A DNA stretch of 64,000 bases from Planctomycetaceae bacterium (GCA_002726205.1 PBSL01000048.1:1-64000), one strand, 5' to 3'; numbered from the stretch's first letter, positions 16,500 to 26,245 are shown. The notes: generated by a model not told the origin, from the sequence alone. Made by a program: numbers and translations.

Positions 16500-17135
16500 A
16501 TGTTGCTGGATGCCGACACACCGGTCACCGCGACGCCGGTGCCCGCTACCGCAGAGGTCACAGGGCTCTGGAACCAGATCCAGGAAATGGCCGTTTCGTT
16601 TGCCCCAAAGCTCGGGGCCGCCATCGCCGTTCTGTTCCTTTTCTGGCTGGGTGGCAAGATCCTGATGCGAATCACCCAGCGGATTGGCAACAGCAATCAT
16701 GTCGATGCCGAATTGACCAATTTCATGGGCCGCAGCATCAAGGTCGGCATGATGCTCTTCGGGATTGTCACCGCACTGGGGACCCTTGGAATTGATATTG
16801 GCGCGCTGGTCGCCGGCCTGGGATTGACCGGTTTTGCCCTCGGTTTCGCGTTGAAGGACACCATCTCCAATCTGCTGTCGGGAATCATGGTCATCATCTA
16901 CAAACCTTTCGATCAAGACGACATCATCACGGTCGGGAAGTTCGAGGGAGTCGTCAAGTCCGTCGACCTGCGTTACACGGTACTCGAGGTCGACGGCCGG
17001 ACGGTATTCGTGCCCAACGCCAAGTTGTTCGTCGATGCGATCATGGTGGATGACGACGGACGCGCCGCGGCAGCAGAAGCGGCCGCCGAAGCCGCTCAAG
17101 CCGACGAAGGTCCGGCACCATTGCCGGCGACCTGA
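16500..17135 (+). CDS. small mechanosensitive channel of the MscS family
   Basis: A 211-residue inner-membrane channel that would release solutes on hypo-osmotic shock. GGGAG precedes the ATG. Helices lie at about 35-55, 78-98 and 102-128. The pore helix is Gly/Ala-rich (GALVAGLGLTGFALGFALKD), and the family signature DTISNLLSGIMVIIYKPF follows. The beta domain (about 132-170, DDIITVGKFEGVVKSVD) is present, but the usual C-terminal alpha/beta cage domain is missing. It is replaced by an Ala/Glu-rich tail of about 30 residues. E. coli MscS is about 286 residues, so this is a short form and presumably lacks the cytoplasmic vestibule. Confidence 0.92.
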   Translation: MLLDADTPVTATPVPATAEVTGLWNQIQEMAVSFAPKLGAAIAVLFLFWLGGKILMRITQRIGNSNHVDAELTNFMGRSIKVGMMLFGIVTALGTLGIDIGALVAGLGLTGFALGFALKDTISNLLSGIMVIIYKPFDQDDIITVGKFEGVVKSVDLRYTVLEVDGRTVFVPNAKLFVDAIMVDDDGRAAAAEAAAEAAQADEGPAPLPAT

Positions 17136-17222
17136 GGCTTGCATTCGGCCCACCCGCGACCTAGATTCGGGGCTTCCTGAGGCGGTTTAACGCCGCCGGC
17201 GAATGTGTTGCGGAGAGAGTGA

Positions 17223-17831
17223 ATGGGTCGGTATACCGGACCAAAAGCGCGGAAGAACCGCCGCCTGGGTGCAATGGTGTTTGAGAGTGCCGGGGCCATC
17301 CGCGCTGCCGACCGGCGTGACTACCCACCGGGCGCGTCGCAGCGGCGACGCAAACCCTCCAACTACGCGATCGCGCTTCGAGAAAAGCAGAAGATCAAGT
17401 ACTACTATGGTCTCCGCGAACGGCAACTGCGCAAGTTGTTCGCGACCGCCAAACGGATGAAGGGCAACACCGGCGAACAGTTGCTGATGCTCTGTGAACG
17501 CCGTCTCGACAACATCATCCGCCGCGCCGGGTTGGCTCTGACACGCCCGCAGGCCCGCCAGGGCGCCGCTCACGCCCATTTCCAGATCAACGGCACGACC
17601 GTGACAGTGCCCTCGATTCGCATCAACGCCGGCGACGTGGTCACAGTTCGTAATCGCCCCAATCTCAAGGTGTTCTACAAGACGCTGATCGATTCAGGGG
17701 CCGCCAACAACGCCGACTGGATCGAATTCGACGCCGACTCGCTGACCGCCACGGTCACCTCGTTGCCGACCTACGAGGACGTCAGCCTGCCGGTCGATGT
17801 CGGAAAAGTCGTTGCCTTCTTGTCTCGCTGA
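17223..17831 (+). CDS. rpsD: 30S ribosomal protein S4
   Basis: A 202-residue primary 16S rRNA-binding protein. The N-terminus MGRYTGPKARKNRRLG, the S4 core and the S4 RNA-binding domain (about 92-155, CERRLDNIIRRAGLALTRPQAR) are all clear. GGAGAG lies just before the ATG. Unlike the alpha-operon arrangement of many bacteria, rpsD stands here between an mscS-like gene and adk, with no other ribosomal gene in the window. Translational autoregulation by S4 is known in other bacteria; nothing here demonstrates it. Confidence 0.97.
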   Translation: MGRYTGPKARKNRRLGAMVFESAGAIRAADRRDYPPGASQRRRKPSNYAIALREKQKIKYYYGLRERQLRKLFATAKRMKGNTGEQLLMLCERRLDNIIRRAGLALTRPQARQGAAHAHFQINGTTVTVPSIRINAGDVVTVRNRPNLKVFYKTLIDSGAANNADWIEFDADSLTATVTSLPTYEDVSLPVDVGKVVAFLSR

Positions 17832-17895
17832 GGGACCTTGACGACCCGTCGTCCGTATCAGGACGGGGCCGCCGATCTCCAGGCCTGGTTTGAAC

Positions 17896-18510
17896 ATGTC
17901 CGACCAACGACACGCTGCGATTCTGCTTTTTGGTGCCCCGGGCACGGGCAAAGGAACCCAGGGAAAGGTCCTGGGCGAGCTGCCGGGGTTTTTCCACCTC
18001 TCCAGCGGTGACATCTTTCGCAGCCTCGATCCCGACTCGGAACAGGGTCGCGCGGTCGACGAACACACGTCGCAGGGCAACCTTGTACCCGATGACCTGA
18101 CCGTGACTCTCTGGCACAACTGGCTGACACAACGAATTGCTGCCGGTGAATTCGATCCTGCCGGCGAATTGCTGCTGCTCGACGGCATCCCGCGCAACGT
18201 GGCCCAGTGCCAACTGATCGAAGACCACGTCGATGTTCAACTCGTACTACACCTCTCCAGCGACGACATCGAACCGCTCGTGCAGAGAATTCTCAATCGC
18301 GCCCGACTCGAAGGACGGGCCGATGACGGTGACGAATCGATTGTTCGACACCGCTTTGATGTCTACCGCGCCGAATCGGCGCCCGTTCTGGACTTTTATC
18401 CCGGGGAACGGCGCGCCGACATCGATCCCGACGGGACACCCGCGCAGGTCCTCGCCCGCGTGCTCGAACGCGTGGTCCCGCTCCAGGAACAGTTCCTGGC
18501 CAGCGACTGA
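17896..18510 (+). CDS. adk: adenylate kinase
   Basis: A 204-residue kinase that interconverts ATP + AMP and 2 ADP. The P-loop GAPGTGKGTQ lies near the N-terminus, followed by the AMP-binding HLSSGDIFRS and the LLLDGIPRNVAQC segment that corresponds to the usual DGFPRT. The LID is short, without zinc Cys. The IVRHRFDVYRAESAPVLDFY stretch is the standard C-terminal Arg motif. An in-frame TTG six bases upstream is an alternative start. The gene follows rpsD by 64 bp and converges with mutS. Confidence 0.93.
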   Translation: MSDQRHAAILLFGAPGTGKGTQGKVLGELPGFFHLSSGDIFRSLDPDSEQGRAVDEHTSQGNLVPDDLTVTLWHNWLTQRIAAGEFDPAGELLLLDGIPRNVAQCQLIEDHVDVQLVLHLSSDDIEPLVQRILNRARLEGRADDGDESIVRHRFDVYRAESAPVLDFYPGERRADIDPDGTPAQVLARVLERVVPLQEQFLASD

Positions 18511-18529
18511 CCGTCGACCCCGGGCTCGA

Positions 18530-21175
18530 CTACTCGATCAGCGACCGCCGGATGCGGTTGAGTTCTTCCAGTGCGGCCAACGGTGTCATCGCGTCGATAT
18601 CGAGACCGCGGATCTCGTCAAGCACAGGATGAGGCGGCGTCTCAAACAGTGACAACTGGCGAGTGGATGTCGGTCCGGTGGGACGGGAGGGCACCCTGGG
18701 GTGGCCCTGGTCATCGAGATGGTCGGCTTCGAGTGTCTTCAGGATCACGCGGGCGCGGGCGATGACATCACCGGGTACTCCTGCCAAGCGCGCGACGTGA
18801 ATACCGTAACTCTTGTCAGCGGATCCATCGACGATCTTGTGCAGGAACACCACATCGTCGTCGTGTTCGTGAACGGCGACATTGAGATTGACAGCCCCGG
18901 AGAGTGTCGACGTGAGTTCGGTCAACTCGTGATAGTGGGTGGCAAACAGTGTCCGGCATTCGACGCGATCGTGAAGATGCTCGGTGATCGCCCACGCCAG
19001 GGAAATCCCATCGTAGGTGCTCGTGCCGCGCCCAATCTCGTCGAGAACAACGAGGCTGTGCCGGGTCGCCGCGTTGAGAATCCGGGCCGTCTCGGTCATC
19101 TCGACCATGAAGGTACTCTGCCCCTTGCTCAGTTCATCACTGGCCCCGACTCGGGCAAACACCCGGTCGGCAACACCGATGCGGGCTTCGCTGGCAGGAA
19201 CAAAGGATCCCATCTGGGCAAGAATCGTCAACAACGCTGCCTGACGAATGTAGGTGCTTTTCCCGGCCATATTGGGACCGGTAATGATCTGCACCTGTCC
19301 AACACCACCTCCCATCCGAACGTCGTTGGGCACGAATTCTCCACTGGGTTGCAGACGATCCAGTACCGGATGCCGGCTTTCACGGAGATCCAGGATCGGT
19401 TCGGCCGTCAGTTCTGGGCGGCAGTAGCCGCGTGACGCGGCCAAGGTGGCCAGACCCACCAAGACGTCAAGCCGAGCCAGCACCGAAGCGCTGGCCTGCA
19501 ACCGCAGGCACTCATCGGCAATGCAACTGCGGAGGCCGGCAAACAGCTGCTGCTCGAGAGCAAAAGCCTGCTCCTCGGCCCGCAACACTTTTTCCTCGTG
19601 CTCCTTCAGTTCCGGTGTCACGAACCGTTCCTGGTTCTTCAACGTCTGCTTGCGAATGTACTCTTCGGGCACCTTGGCCAAGTGCGTGACGGTCACTTCC
19701 AGGTAGTAGCCGAACACCTTGTTGAAACCGACCTTAAGACTGGGAATCCCGGTCCGCTTGCTTTCGCTGGCCTGGTAGGCCGCGATCCACTCCTTGCCTC
19801 CCCTGGCAAGATCTCGCAGCTGATCCAGTTCTTTGTGGTAGCCATCGCGGATCAGGCCGCCTTCGGTCACCGACACCGGTGGCTCGTCGACAAGCATTCC
19901 CGAGATCTGCTCGCTAACGTCGCCGCAGACATCCAGCTGCCGGTGGAGTTCTTCCAGCAACCCGGCCCCGAGACCACTCAGTTGCTCCTTGAATTCCGGC
20001 AATCGTGTCAACGTGCTCGCCAAACACCCGACATCGCGAGGGCTCGCCCGGCCCGTGGCCACTCGTGATGTCAGGCGTTCCAGGTCGTAAACCGACCGGA
20101 GTTGCTCCTGGAACTGACGACACAGCGTTGGCTGACCCTGCAACTCCTCGACGGCGTCCAGCCTGCACACAATCGCCGCGGTTTCGGTCAATGGGTTCGA
20201 CAGCCATTCCCCCAACAGCCTTGCCCCCATCGAGGAGACCGTCTCGTCGATCACAGACAACAGGCTGCCCGCCCGTTGCCCCTCCTTGAGTGTCCGCACC
20301 AACTCGAGGCTACGGCGGGTCGCCTCGTCGATCACAAGGTGATCGCTGCCGGTGTAAGACTCGAGTCGCGAGATATGCGGCAAAGCGCTCAGGTGTGTTT
20401 CGCCGACATACGCCAACAGGGCTCCGGCAGCGGTCACCGCCGCGGTGTCCTCGTCGTCGAAATCAAACCCTTCCAACGTCTGAGTGCCGAAATGTTCGAG
20501 CAAAGTCCGACGACACGTTTCGGCAGCGAATTGCCAGGGCGCACGTCGCCCCAGGCTCACCCCCGTCTGTCCGGCCAACCGTTCCAACCCCAGCGACTCG
20601 CTGCTGTCCTCGGATACGAGGCACTCGGCCGGCCCCAGACGAGCCAGTTCATCGGCGATTCCGGCCGGCGTGACCGTGGTCGCGGAAAACCGCCCGGTCG
20701 ACAATTCCAGCCAGGCAAGTCCGACCCCATCGCTGGTATCGGCGACCGACGCGATGTAGTTGTAGCTGCGGGGATCCAACAGTGCTGGATCGGTCAGCGT
20801 GCCGGGCGTGACCGTTTGAGTCACCTCGCGGCGGACCAGGCCCTTGGCCTGCCTGGCATCTTCCACCTGATCACAGATCGCCACCCGGAATCCACCGCGA
20901 ATCAGCTTCTGCAGGTAGCCGTCCAACGCGTGGTAGGGGAACCCGGCCATCGGAACGGGGTTGTCGGAGTTCTTGTCACGACTGGTCAGGGTCAGGCCCA
21001 GCGCCGGTGCCGCCTGCTGCGCATCCTCGAAGAACAACTCGTAGAAGTCTCCCATCCGAAACAGCAGCAGGGCCTCGGGGTTTTGCCCTTTGACCTCCTG
21101 GTAGCGCTGCATCATCGGGGTCAATCGTGATCCCGATGATTTCTTGCCGGAATCCGCCATGATGCCGGTCGCCAT
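18530..21175 (-). CDS. mutS: DNA mismatch repair protein MutS
   Basis: An 881-residue MutS1 that recognises mismatches and signals to MutL. The mismatch-contacting motif is in [16 protein letters not shown] (about 38-53), and the connector, lever and clamp domains follow in the usual order. The ATPase carries Walker [10 protein letters not shown] and Walker [14 protein letters not shown]. Length is close to E. coli MutS. Two in-frame ATGs (21175, 21160) lack a clear ribosome site. It starts 24 bp after the prs stop, so the two may be co-transcribed. No mutL is visible in the window. Confidence 0.97.
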   Translation of the reverse strand: MATGIMADSGKKSSGSRLTPMMQRYQEVKGQNPEALLLFRMGDFYELFFEDAQQAAPALGLTLTSRDKNSDNPVPMAGFPYHALDGYLQKLIRGGFRVAICDQVEDARQAKGLVRREVTQTVTPGTLTDPALLDPRSYNYIASVADTSDGVGLAWLELSTGRFSATTVTPAGIADELARLGPAECLVSEDSSESLGLERLAGQTGVSLGRRAPWQFAAETCRRTLLEHFGTQTLEGFDFDDEDTAAVTAAGALLAYVGETHLSALPHISRLESYTGSDHLVIDEATRRSLELVRTLKEGQRAGSLLSVIDETVSSMGARLLGEWLSNPLTETAAIVCRLDAVEELQGQPTLCRQFQEQLRSVYDLERLTSRVATGRASPRDVGCLASTLTRLPEFKEQLSGLGAGLLEELHRQLDVCGDVSEQISGMLVDEPPVSVTEGGLIRDGYHKELDQLRDLARGGKEWIAAYQASESKRTGIPSLKVGFNKVFGYYLEVTVTHLAKVPEEYIRKQTLKNQERFVTPELKEHEEKVLRAEEQAFALEQQLFAGLRSCIADECLRLQASASVLARLDVLVGLATLAASRGYCRPELTAEPILDLRESRHPVLDRLQPSGEFVPNDVRMGGGVGQVQIITGPNMAGKSTYIRQAALLTILAQMGSFVPASEARIGVADRVFARVGASDELSKGQSTFMVEMTETARILNAATRHSLVVLDEIGRGTSTYDGISLAWAITEHLHDRVECRTLFATHYHELTELTSTLSGAVNLNVAVHEHDDDVVFLHKIVDGSADKSYGIHVARLAGVPGDVIARARVILKTLEADHLDDQGHPRVPSRPTGPTSTRQLSLFETPPHPVLDEIRGLDIDAMTPLAALEELNRIRRSLIE

Positions 21176-21199
21176 GAATTCGAAGGATAGCCGAGGAAA

Positions 21200-22225
21200 C
21201 TAATCGTGGGCTTCGGGAAACAGTTGGCTGATGCTGGTGCGTTCGTGAATCGAACGGATTGCGGTGGCAAACAGCGGGGCCACGCTGACAACCTGCACAT
21301 TGTCGGGCAGAGGGTCAAACGGTGTTTCGATGGTGTCTGTAATGAACATCTGACGGATCAGACTCTCGCCAATCCTCGCCCCAGCTCCTTTAGAGAACAC
21401 GCCGTGGCTGACGGCGGCGTAGATGTCCTTGGCACCTCGTTGCTTGAGTGCCTCGGCCATGCTGATCAGTGACCGACCGGTGATCGTGAAGTCGTCCACC
21501 AGGAAGACGTTCTTGTCGACAACATCCCCGATCACCTCGAGCACCTCCACCTGTTCACTGTGATCGGTTCGCTGCTTATTCCCGAACACCACCGGTGTGC
21601 CCAACAGATTGGCATAGTCGACGGCCTCCTTGGCAAATCCCGTGTCGGGGCTGCAAACGACAAGATCCGGGATTTTCAACGAGCGGAGATGGTCACAGAT
21701 CACGTGACGGGCATAGAGGTGATCGACGGGAATCCCGAAGAAACCCTGGATCTGCGGGCTGTGCAGATCCATCGTCAACACCCGGTCGGCGCCGGCTGCT
21801 TCAATGGCATCGGCACACACCCGGGCCCGGATCGACACTCGCGGTTCGTCCTTCTTGTCGCCCTTGGCGTAACTGAAAAACGGGATCACCGCGGTCACGT
21901 ACTGCGCACTGGCGCGTTTCAGTGCGTCGATCCAGAACAGTAGTTCCATGAAGTTGTCGTTGACCGGGTAATGCACCCCCTGGACAACATACACGTCTCG
22001 TCCACGGACATTTTCCTTGATCCGAACAAAGACGTTTCCCTCGCTGAACACATGGGCGCGGCAGGGCACCAGCGGAACATCCAGACAGCCGGCGATCGCC
22101 TGTGCAAAGACCGGGTTCCCCGACCCGGGCAGGATCGCCAGGTCGCCCTGGGGTGCCTGAAACGGTGCGGCACGTGGCCCAGATCGTGATGGCGGCGTTT
22201 CGGAAGAAGCGTTCATTGGACGCAT
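21200..22225 (-). CDS. prs: ribose-phosphate pyrophosphokinase (divergent type)
   Basis: A 341-residue PRPP synthetase that makes PRPP from ribose 5-phosphate and ATP for nucleotide, His and Trp synthesis. The AGGA site precedes the ATG. Conserved parts are LPGSGNPVFAQAIA (N-terminus), MDLHSPQIQGFFGIPVDHL, and the PRPP-binding loop VDDFTITGRSL. The catalytic flexible loop reads FFSYAKGDKKDEPRVSIRARV, whereas the common bacterial form is close to YYGYARQDRK...PITAK. This is therefore a variant form. A roughly 25-residue N-terminal extension precedes the fold. It is divergent from serC. Confidence 0.9.
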   Translation of the reverse strand: MRPMNASSETPPSRSGPRAAPFQAPQGDLAILPGSGNPVFAQAIAGCLDVPLVPCRAHVFSEGNVFVRIKENVRGRDVYVVQGVHYPVNDNFMELLFWIDALKRASAQYVTAVIPFFSYAKGDKKDEPRVSIRARVCADAIEAAGADRVLTMDLHSPQIQGFFGIPVDHLYARHVICDHLRSLKIPDLVVCSPDTGFAKEAVDYANLLGTPVVFGNKQRTDHSEQVEVLEVIGDVVDKNVFLVDDFTITGRSLISMAEALKQRGAKDIYAAVSHGVFSKGAGARIGESLIRQMFITDTIETPFDPLPDNVQVVSVAPLFATAIRSIHERTSISQLFPEAHD

Positions 22226-22330
22226 GATATCCTAGGGGCTCTCAGCCCGAAAGTCGGTGCCCGATACCCGCCATCGACAGCCGGCCAAAAGGAAACCTCT
22301 TCCACCCCGGACTGATCGGTTCGACCAGGA

Positions 22331-22359
22331 TTGACGACCCGTCGCCTTCACCCTATCAC
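22331..22359 (+). promoter_or_regulatory. candidate promoter for serC
   Basis: TTGACG (22331-22336, 5 of 6) and TATCAC (22354-22359, 4 of 6) are 17 nt apart. Transcription would start near 22366, about 33 nt before the GTG start of serC. The spacer is shared with the divergent prs gene. Confidence 0.45.
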
Positions 22360-22398
22360 GAAGCTCAGACCCGTCTCTTCCCGGAACTTTTCTGCCCC

Positions 22399-23481
22399 GT
22401 GAACCGCTTGTTCAACTTCTCCGCCGGTCCGGCTGTTCTTCCCGAGGAGGTGCTCGCCGAGGCCAGTGACAACCTGTTGTCACTGGGAGACTCCGGAATC
22501 GGCATCCTGGAACACTCTCACCGAGGTGATGAATTCGCTGCCATTCTTGCCGAGGCCCAACGCCTTTGCCGCGAACTGGCCGATCTGCCCGAGGACATCC
22601 ACGTGCTCTTTCTGCAGGGAGGGGCCTCGCTGCAGTTCGCGATGGTTCCGGCCAACCTCAGGGCAGCCGGCGCCACCGCGGATTACCTGATCAGCGGACA
22701 CTGGTCGCAAAAAGCTCTCCAGACCGCGGCGACTACCGGACTCGTTCACGTGGCCGGATCGTCACCGAGTGACGGATCAAGCCAATTGCCCGGTCCGCCG
22801 GCATGTTCCCGGAATCCGGCCTACCTGCACTACACCTCAAACAACACGATCCTCGGAACCCAATTCCCGGAACCCCCGCAACGCCCCGTGGAAGTTCCCC
22901 TGGTCTGCGATGCCAGCAGCGACATTTTTTCGCGGCCGCTTAACCTGGTCACCCATGACCTCGTCTACGCCGGTGCCCAAAAAAACCTCGGTCCGGCAGG
23001 GCTGACCCTGGTCCTGGTCCGCGAGTCACTGCTGGATCGCGCGCCGGACACGCTTCCGGCGATCCAGCAATACCTCACGCACGCGAGGTCGGGTTCCTTG
23101 TACCACACCCCACCGGTCTTCTCGATTTATGTCACCGGATTGGTCCTGAAATGGCTGCAGCGGCGGGGGGGGCTTGAAGCAATCGGCAGACACAACCAGG
23201 AACAAGCCGGGCGGTTGTATGCACGCCTGGACCAGGACAGTCGCTTCCGGGGCCTGGCGGACCCGATGGCCCGATCACTGATGAATGTCACGTTCACCAG
23301 TGGCGACAGCGACTCCGACCAGCGATTTCTTGCGACCTGCCGACGCGCCGGCCTTGTCGGACTCGCCGGACACCGCAGCGTGGGAGGTCTCCGCGCCAGT
23401 CTGTACAATGCGCTTCCAGACGAGGCAGTCGACAGGCTGCTGGAAGCGATCGACGACTTTGAAACGGATTCTGCGGAGTGA
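22399..23481 (+). CDS. serC: phosphoserine aminotransferase
   Basis: A 360-residue PLP enzyme converting 3-phosphohydroxypyruvate and glutamate to phosphoserine, and acting on a similar intermediate in B6 synthesis. The N-terminus (MNRLFNFSAGPAVLPEEVL), the HSHRGDEF loop, LQGGASLQF and the PLP-lysine region YAGAQKNLGPAG are all diagnostic. The start is GTG. The TGA stop overlaps the GTG start of the next gene (GTGA), so translation is probably coupled. Confidence 0.96.
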   Translation: MNRLFNFSAGPAVLPEEVLAEASDNLLSLGDSGIGILEHSHRGDEFAAILAEAQRLCRELADLPEDIHVLFLQGGASLQFAMVPANLRAAGATADYLISGHWSQKALQTAATTGLVHVAGSSPSDGSSQLPGPPACSRNPAYLHYTSNNTILGTQFPEPPQRPVEVPLVCDASSDIFSRPLNLVTHDLVYAGAQKNLGPAGLTLVLVRESLLDRAPDTLPAIQQYLTHARSGSLYHTPPVFSIYVTGLVLKWLQRRGGLEAIGRHNQEQAGRLYARLDQDSRFRGLADPMARSLMNVTFTSGDSDSDQRFLATCRRAGLVGLAGHRSVGGLRASLYNALPDEAVDRLLEAIDDFETDSAE

Positions 23482-24284
23482 ATGACGGGACACCCAGTGG
23501 CGGAGCCTCCGCCCCGACGGATTCGAGCCAACCAGACGACAAGGCCCACGCCGACATTGGCCTGGTCGCCGCGTTGAATATCGAGGTCGCGCCGTTCCTG
23601 CAACGCTGCCTCGGTCCACGAAAGTACGTCGGTGGTGACTTCATCTTTCGTGGTGGACGCTACCAGGAGGCCCGCGTGGCACTGGTGGAATCCGGTCCCG
23701 GTTTTGCCCGGGCCCGCCGAGCCACGCTGGCACTCATCGATGCCCATACACCCCGGTTTGTCATCTCCTGCGGTTTTTCCGGTGCCCTGCAATCCGATCT
23801 TGCTGTCGGCCACATCGTGATGGCCAACGAGATCACAGACACGCATGGGCACCAGTTTCCGCTGGCCCTGGAGATCCCCGGCCAGTTGCCCGGGCGCGTC
23901 CATGTCGGAAAACTGGTCGTCACTGACGAACTGGTTACTTCGGTCGAAGAAAAACTGGCACTGGGCCAATCGCACGACGCGTTGGCAGTCGACATGGAAA
24001 GTCTGGCCGTCGGCCAGGTTTGCCGCGAGGCCGGGATCGGGTTCATGGCGATCCGCGTGATCAGCGACGACCTCTCCGATGATCTGCCCCCCGAAATCCA
24101 GTCGGTACTCGCCCCCACTTCAGGCCGCCGGTTCGGAGCAGCACTGGGCGCACTCTGGAAGCGACCGGGTTCTTACAAGGATCTCTGGAAACTCCGCGAA
24201 CAGGCCCACTACGCAGCCGATCAACTCGCGACATTTCTCGACGGCGTCGTCGAGCAACTCTATGACTCGATCGACCCCGAGTAG
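23478..24284 (+). CDS. MTA/SAH nucleosidase-like protein (nucleoside phosphorylase superfamily)
   Basis: A 268-residue PNP/UDP-type protein. Residues matching the catalytic set of E. coli MTA/SAH nucleosidase are present: Glu36 (AALNIEVAP), Glu174 in VDMES and Asp197 in VISDD, along with SCGFSGAL. It would cleave methylthioadenosine, S-adenosylhomocysteine or a related nucleoside. Hopanoid-associated HpnG proteins have the same fold, so that alternative is open. A disordered acidic N-terminus (about 1-24) is unusual, and no internal Met offers a later start. The GTG start overlaps the serC stop, giving a two-gene coupled unit. Confidence 0.85.
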   Translation: MNDGTPSGGASAPTDSSQPDDKAHADIGLVAALNIEVAPFLQRCLGPRKYVGGDFIFRGGRYQEARVALVESGPGFARARRATLALIDAHTPRFVISCGFSGALQSDLAVGHIVMANEITDTHGHQFPLALEIPGQLPGRVHVGKLVVTDELVTSVEEKLALGQSHDALAVDMESLAVGQVCREAGIGFMAIRVISDDLSDDLPPEIQSVLAPTSGRRFGAALGALWKRPGSYKDLWKLREQAHYAADQLATFLDGVVEQLYDSIDPE

Positions 24285-24400
24285 CCGCATCTTCAACTCA
24301 AAGAGTCAATCTGGAGCGAAGGATTTCCCACCACCCAGGTTGCTGGTCCGTCTTACTGTGCCGCCGATTCTGAACCCGTCGATTTGCAGGAGTGCCGGTC

Positions 24401-25468
24401 ATGACTGACTTCCCACGCCTGGCCGCTCTCGCCCTGCTGCCGGCCCTTGCGGTCACCAATCCACTTCCCCCACTGGCGGCCGCCGATCCGCTGCCGGCAT
24501 TTACCAGCCGAGGTGCCTCTGGCCCTGATTTCTCGGTCCAGGGCGAGTACACCGGTTTGGTCGGCGGCCAGTACCGGATCGGTGTTCAAATCGTGGCACT
24601 CGGAGCAGGGCGTTTCGAGGGGATCCTGTTCGGAGGCGGGCTGCCCGGCGCCGGCTGGGATGGAAAAACCCGTTTTTACCTTCGCGGGCAGCGAGAGAAA
24701 CATATCACTCACCTTGAAGGGATGCACGGAGAACGCTTGAAGTTCGTCAACCGGAACTTCCAGGCGACGATTCGCGACGGACAATTGGAGGGAACCGCGA
24801 TGATGTTCCTGAATCGAGTCAGGGATCCCGCCGTTTCCTGCCGCCGGATACTGCGAACCTCCCCGACCCTGGGCGCCGCGGCTCCTCCCAAGGCCCGCGT
24901 GCTCTTTGCAGGCGACTCGACCGACGAGTGGCGTGGCGGTCGGCTTGTCGAGAAGCGACTGCTCGCCGAGGGGACCCGCAGCCGACGCTCTTTCCTGAAC
25001 TACCGCCTCCACCTGGAATTCCGCACGCCGTTCATGCCAACCGCCCGTGGCATGCAGCGAGGAAACAGTGGGGTCTATCTGCAGGAACTCTGGGAGCTGC
25101 AGGTCATTGATTCCTTCGGCTGGACAACCGAAAACCGCAAGTACGAACGGCTCTCCCATGTCGGGCGTTGTGGGGGGCTCCACGAGTTGCTCAGCCCCGA
25201 GGTCCACATGTGTCTGCCGCCGTTATCCTGGCAGACCTATGACATCGACCACACGGCCGCCACCGTCGACAGCAACGGTCGCCCCGCGACCCCGGCGCTG
25301 CTCTCGGTCCGGCACAACGGGGTGTTGATCCACGACCGGGTCGTACTGCCACCCACGCCCGCCTCGTCACGTGACCTACCGCACCGCAATCATCTGCCCG
25401 GCCGCCTGCACCTGCAACAACACGGCAACCCCGTCCGGTACCGAAACATCTGGATCGTGGAACGATAA
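24401..25468 (+). CDS. secreted DUF1080 (3-keto-disaccharide hydrolase-like) protein
   Basis: A 355-residue exported protein. The ATG at 24401 has GCAGGAG eight bases upstream. A signal peptide (about 1-28) is followed by a small beta-rich domain (about 45-140), then a DUF1080 jelly-roll fold (about 160-355). The latter has the typical phrases LHLEFRTPFMPTARGMQRGNSGVYLQ and YEVQVIDSFG-like WELQVIDSFG. Family members bind or cleave glycans outside the cytoplasm and are abundant in planctomycetes. The fabG gene follows 2 bp after the stop. Confidence 0.85.
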   Translation: MTDFPRLAALALLPALAVTNPLPPLAAADPLPAFTSRGASGPDFSVQGEYTGLVGGQYRIGVQIVALGAGRFEGILFGGGLPGAGWDGKTRFYLRGQREKHITHLEGMHGERLKFVNRNFQATIRDGQLEGTAMMFLNRVRDPAVSCRRILRTSPTLGAAAPPKARVLFAGDSTDEWRGGRLVEKRLLAEGTRSRRSFLNYRLHLEFRTPFMPTARGMQRGNSGVYLQELWELQVIDSFGWTTENRKYERLSHVGRCGGLHELLSPEVHMCLPPLSWQTYDIDHTAATVDSNGRPATPALLSVRHNGVLIHDRVVLPPTPASSRDLPHRNHLPGRLHLQQHGNPVRYRNIWIVER

Positions 25469-25470
25469 AC

Positions 25471-26244
25471 ATGGCTGACCCATCCAAGCAATTCACCGAT
25501 CGCGTCGTCGTCGTCACTGGCGCCTCGCGAGGAATTGGCGCGGCGACCGCCCTGGCATTTGCCCGTGCCGGTGCCACCGTCGTCGCCGGCTGCCCGGCAC
25601 TGGACGCCGACGACCACCGCCAGGCGGTCCTGAGTTGGCGCGAGGGCGCCGGACTGGCCCCCGAACAGGTCGCCCCGGTCGTGGCCGACGTCTCCCGCGT
25701 CGAGGAGGTCGAGGCGTTCTATGAGGTGGTCGAGAATCACTTTGGTCGAGTCGACGTGCTGGTCAACAATGCCGGCATCAACCGGGACCACACCCTGGCA
25801 AAGATGACCGACGAGGAATGGCGGGCCGTGCTGGCCGTCAACCTCGACGGCACGTTCTACAACTGCCGGGCCGTCCTGCGATTGATTTCTGATGGTGGCC
25901 GCATCATCAATATCTCTTCGATGGTTGCCCAGACCGGCAACTTCGGCGTCGCCAACTACGCCGCCAGCAAGGCCGGAATTCTCGGATTGACCAAGAGCCT
26001 GGCCCTGGAACTGGCTCCGCGACAGATTACCGTCAACGCCGTCTGCCCGGGTTTCATCGACACCGAGATGACGCGCGGCATGCCCGCTGACGTTCTCAAC
26101 GGCTACGTCGACCGCATTCCCGTGGGCCGCGCCGGAACACCCGACGACATTGCGGCGACCGTGCTGTTTCTGGCTTCACCGGGCGCGGCCTACATCACCG
26201 GCCAGAGCCTGGGTGTCAACGGCGGGCTCTACACCGGCGACTGA
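25471..26244 (+). CDS. fabG: 3-oxoacyl-[acyl-carrier-protein] reductase
   Basis: A 257-residue SDR with every expected motif: TGASRGIG (16-23), NNAG (99-102), Asn124, Ser149/150 and Tyr163-x3-Lys167 (YAASK). It reduces 3-oxoacyl-ACP in fatty-acid synthesis or a similar beta-keto substrate. It starts 2 bp after the DUF1080 gene, so it is probably on the same mRNA, an odd pairing that leaves its in vivo role open. It converges with hom, with one base between the two stops. Confidence 0.88.
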   Translation: MADPSKQFTDRVVVVTGASRGIGAATALAFARAGATVVAGCPALDADDHRQAVLSWREGAGLAPEQVAPVVADVSRVEEVEAFYEVVENHFGRVDVLVNNAGINRDHTLAKMTDEEWRAVLAVNLDGTFYNCRAVLRLISDGGRIINISSMVAQTGNFGVANYAASKAGILGLTKSLALELAPRQITVNAVCPGFIDTEMTRGMPADVLNGYVDRIPVGRAGTPDDIAATVLFLASPGAAYITGQSLGVNGGLYTGD

Positions 26245-26245
26245 T

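Noticed and set aside
17136-17222. Autoregulatory S4-binding structure before rpsD
   Set aside because: GGCGG/CCGCC can pair near 17180, but nothing resembles a known S4 leader pseudoknot.
17832-17895. Terminator between rpsD and adk
   Set aside because: A short GTCC/GGAC hairpin is present but the stem is interrupted and no T-run follows.
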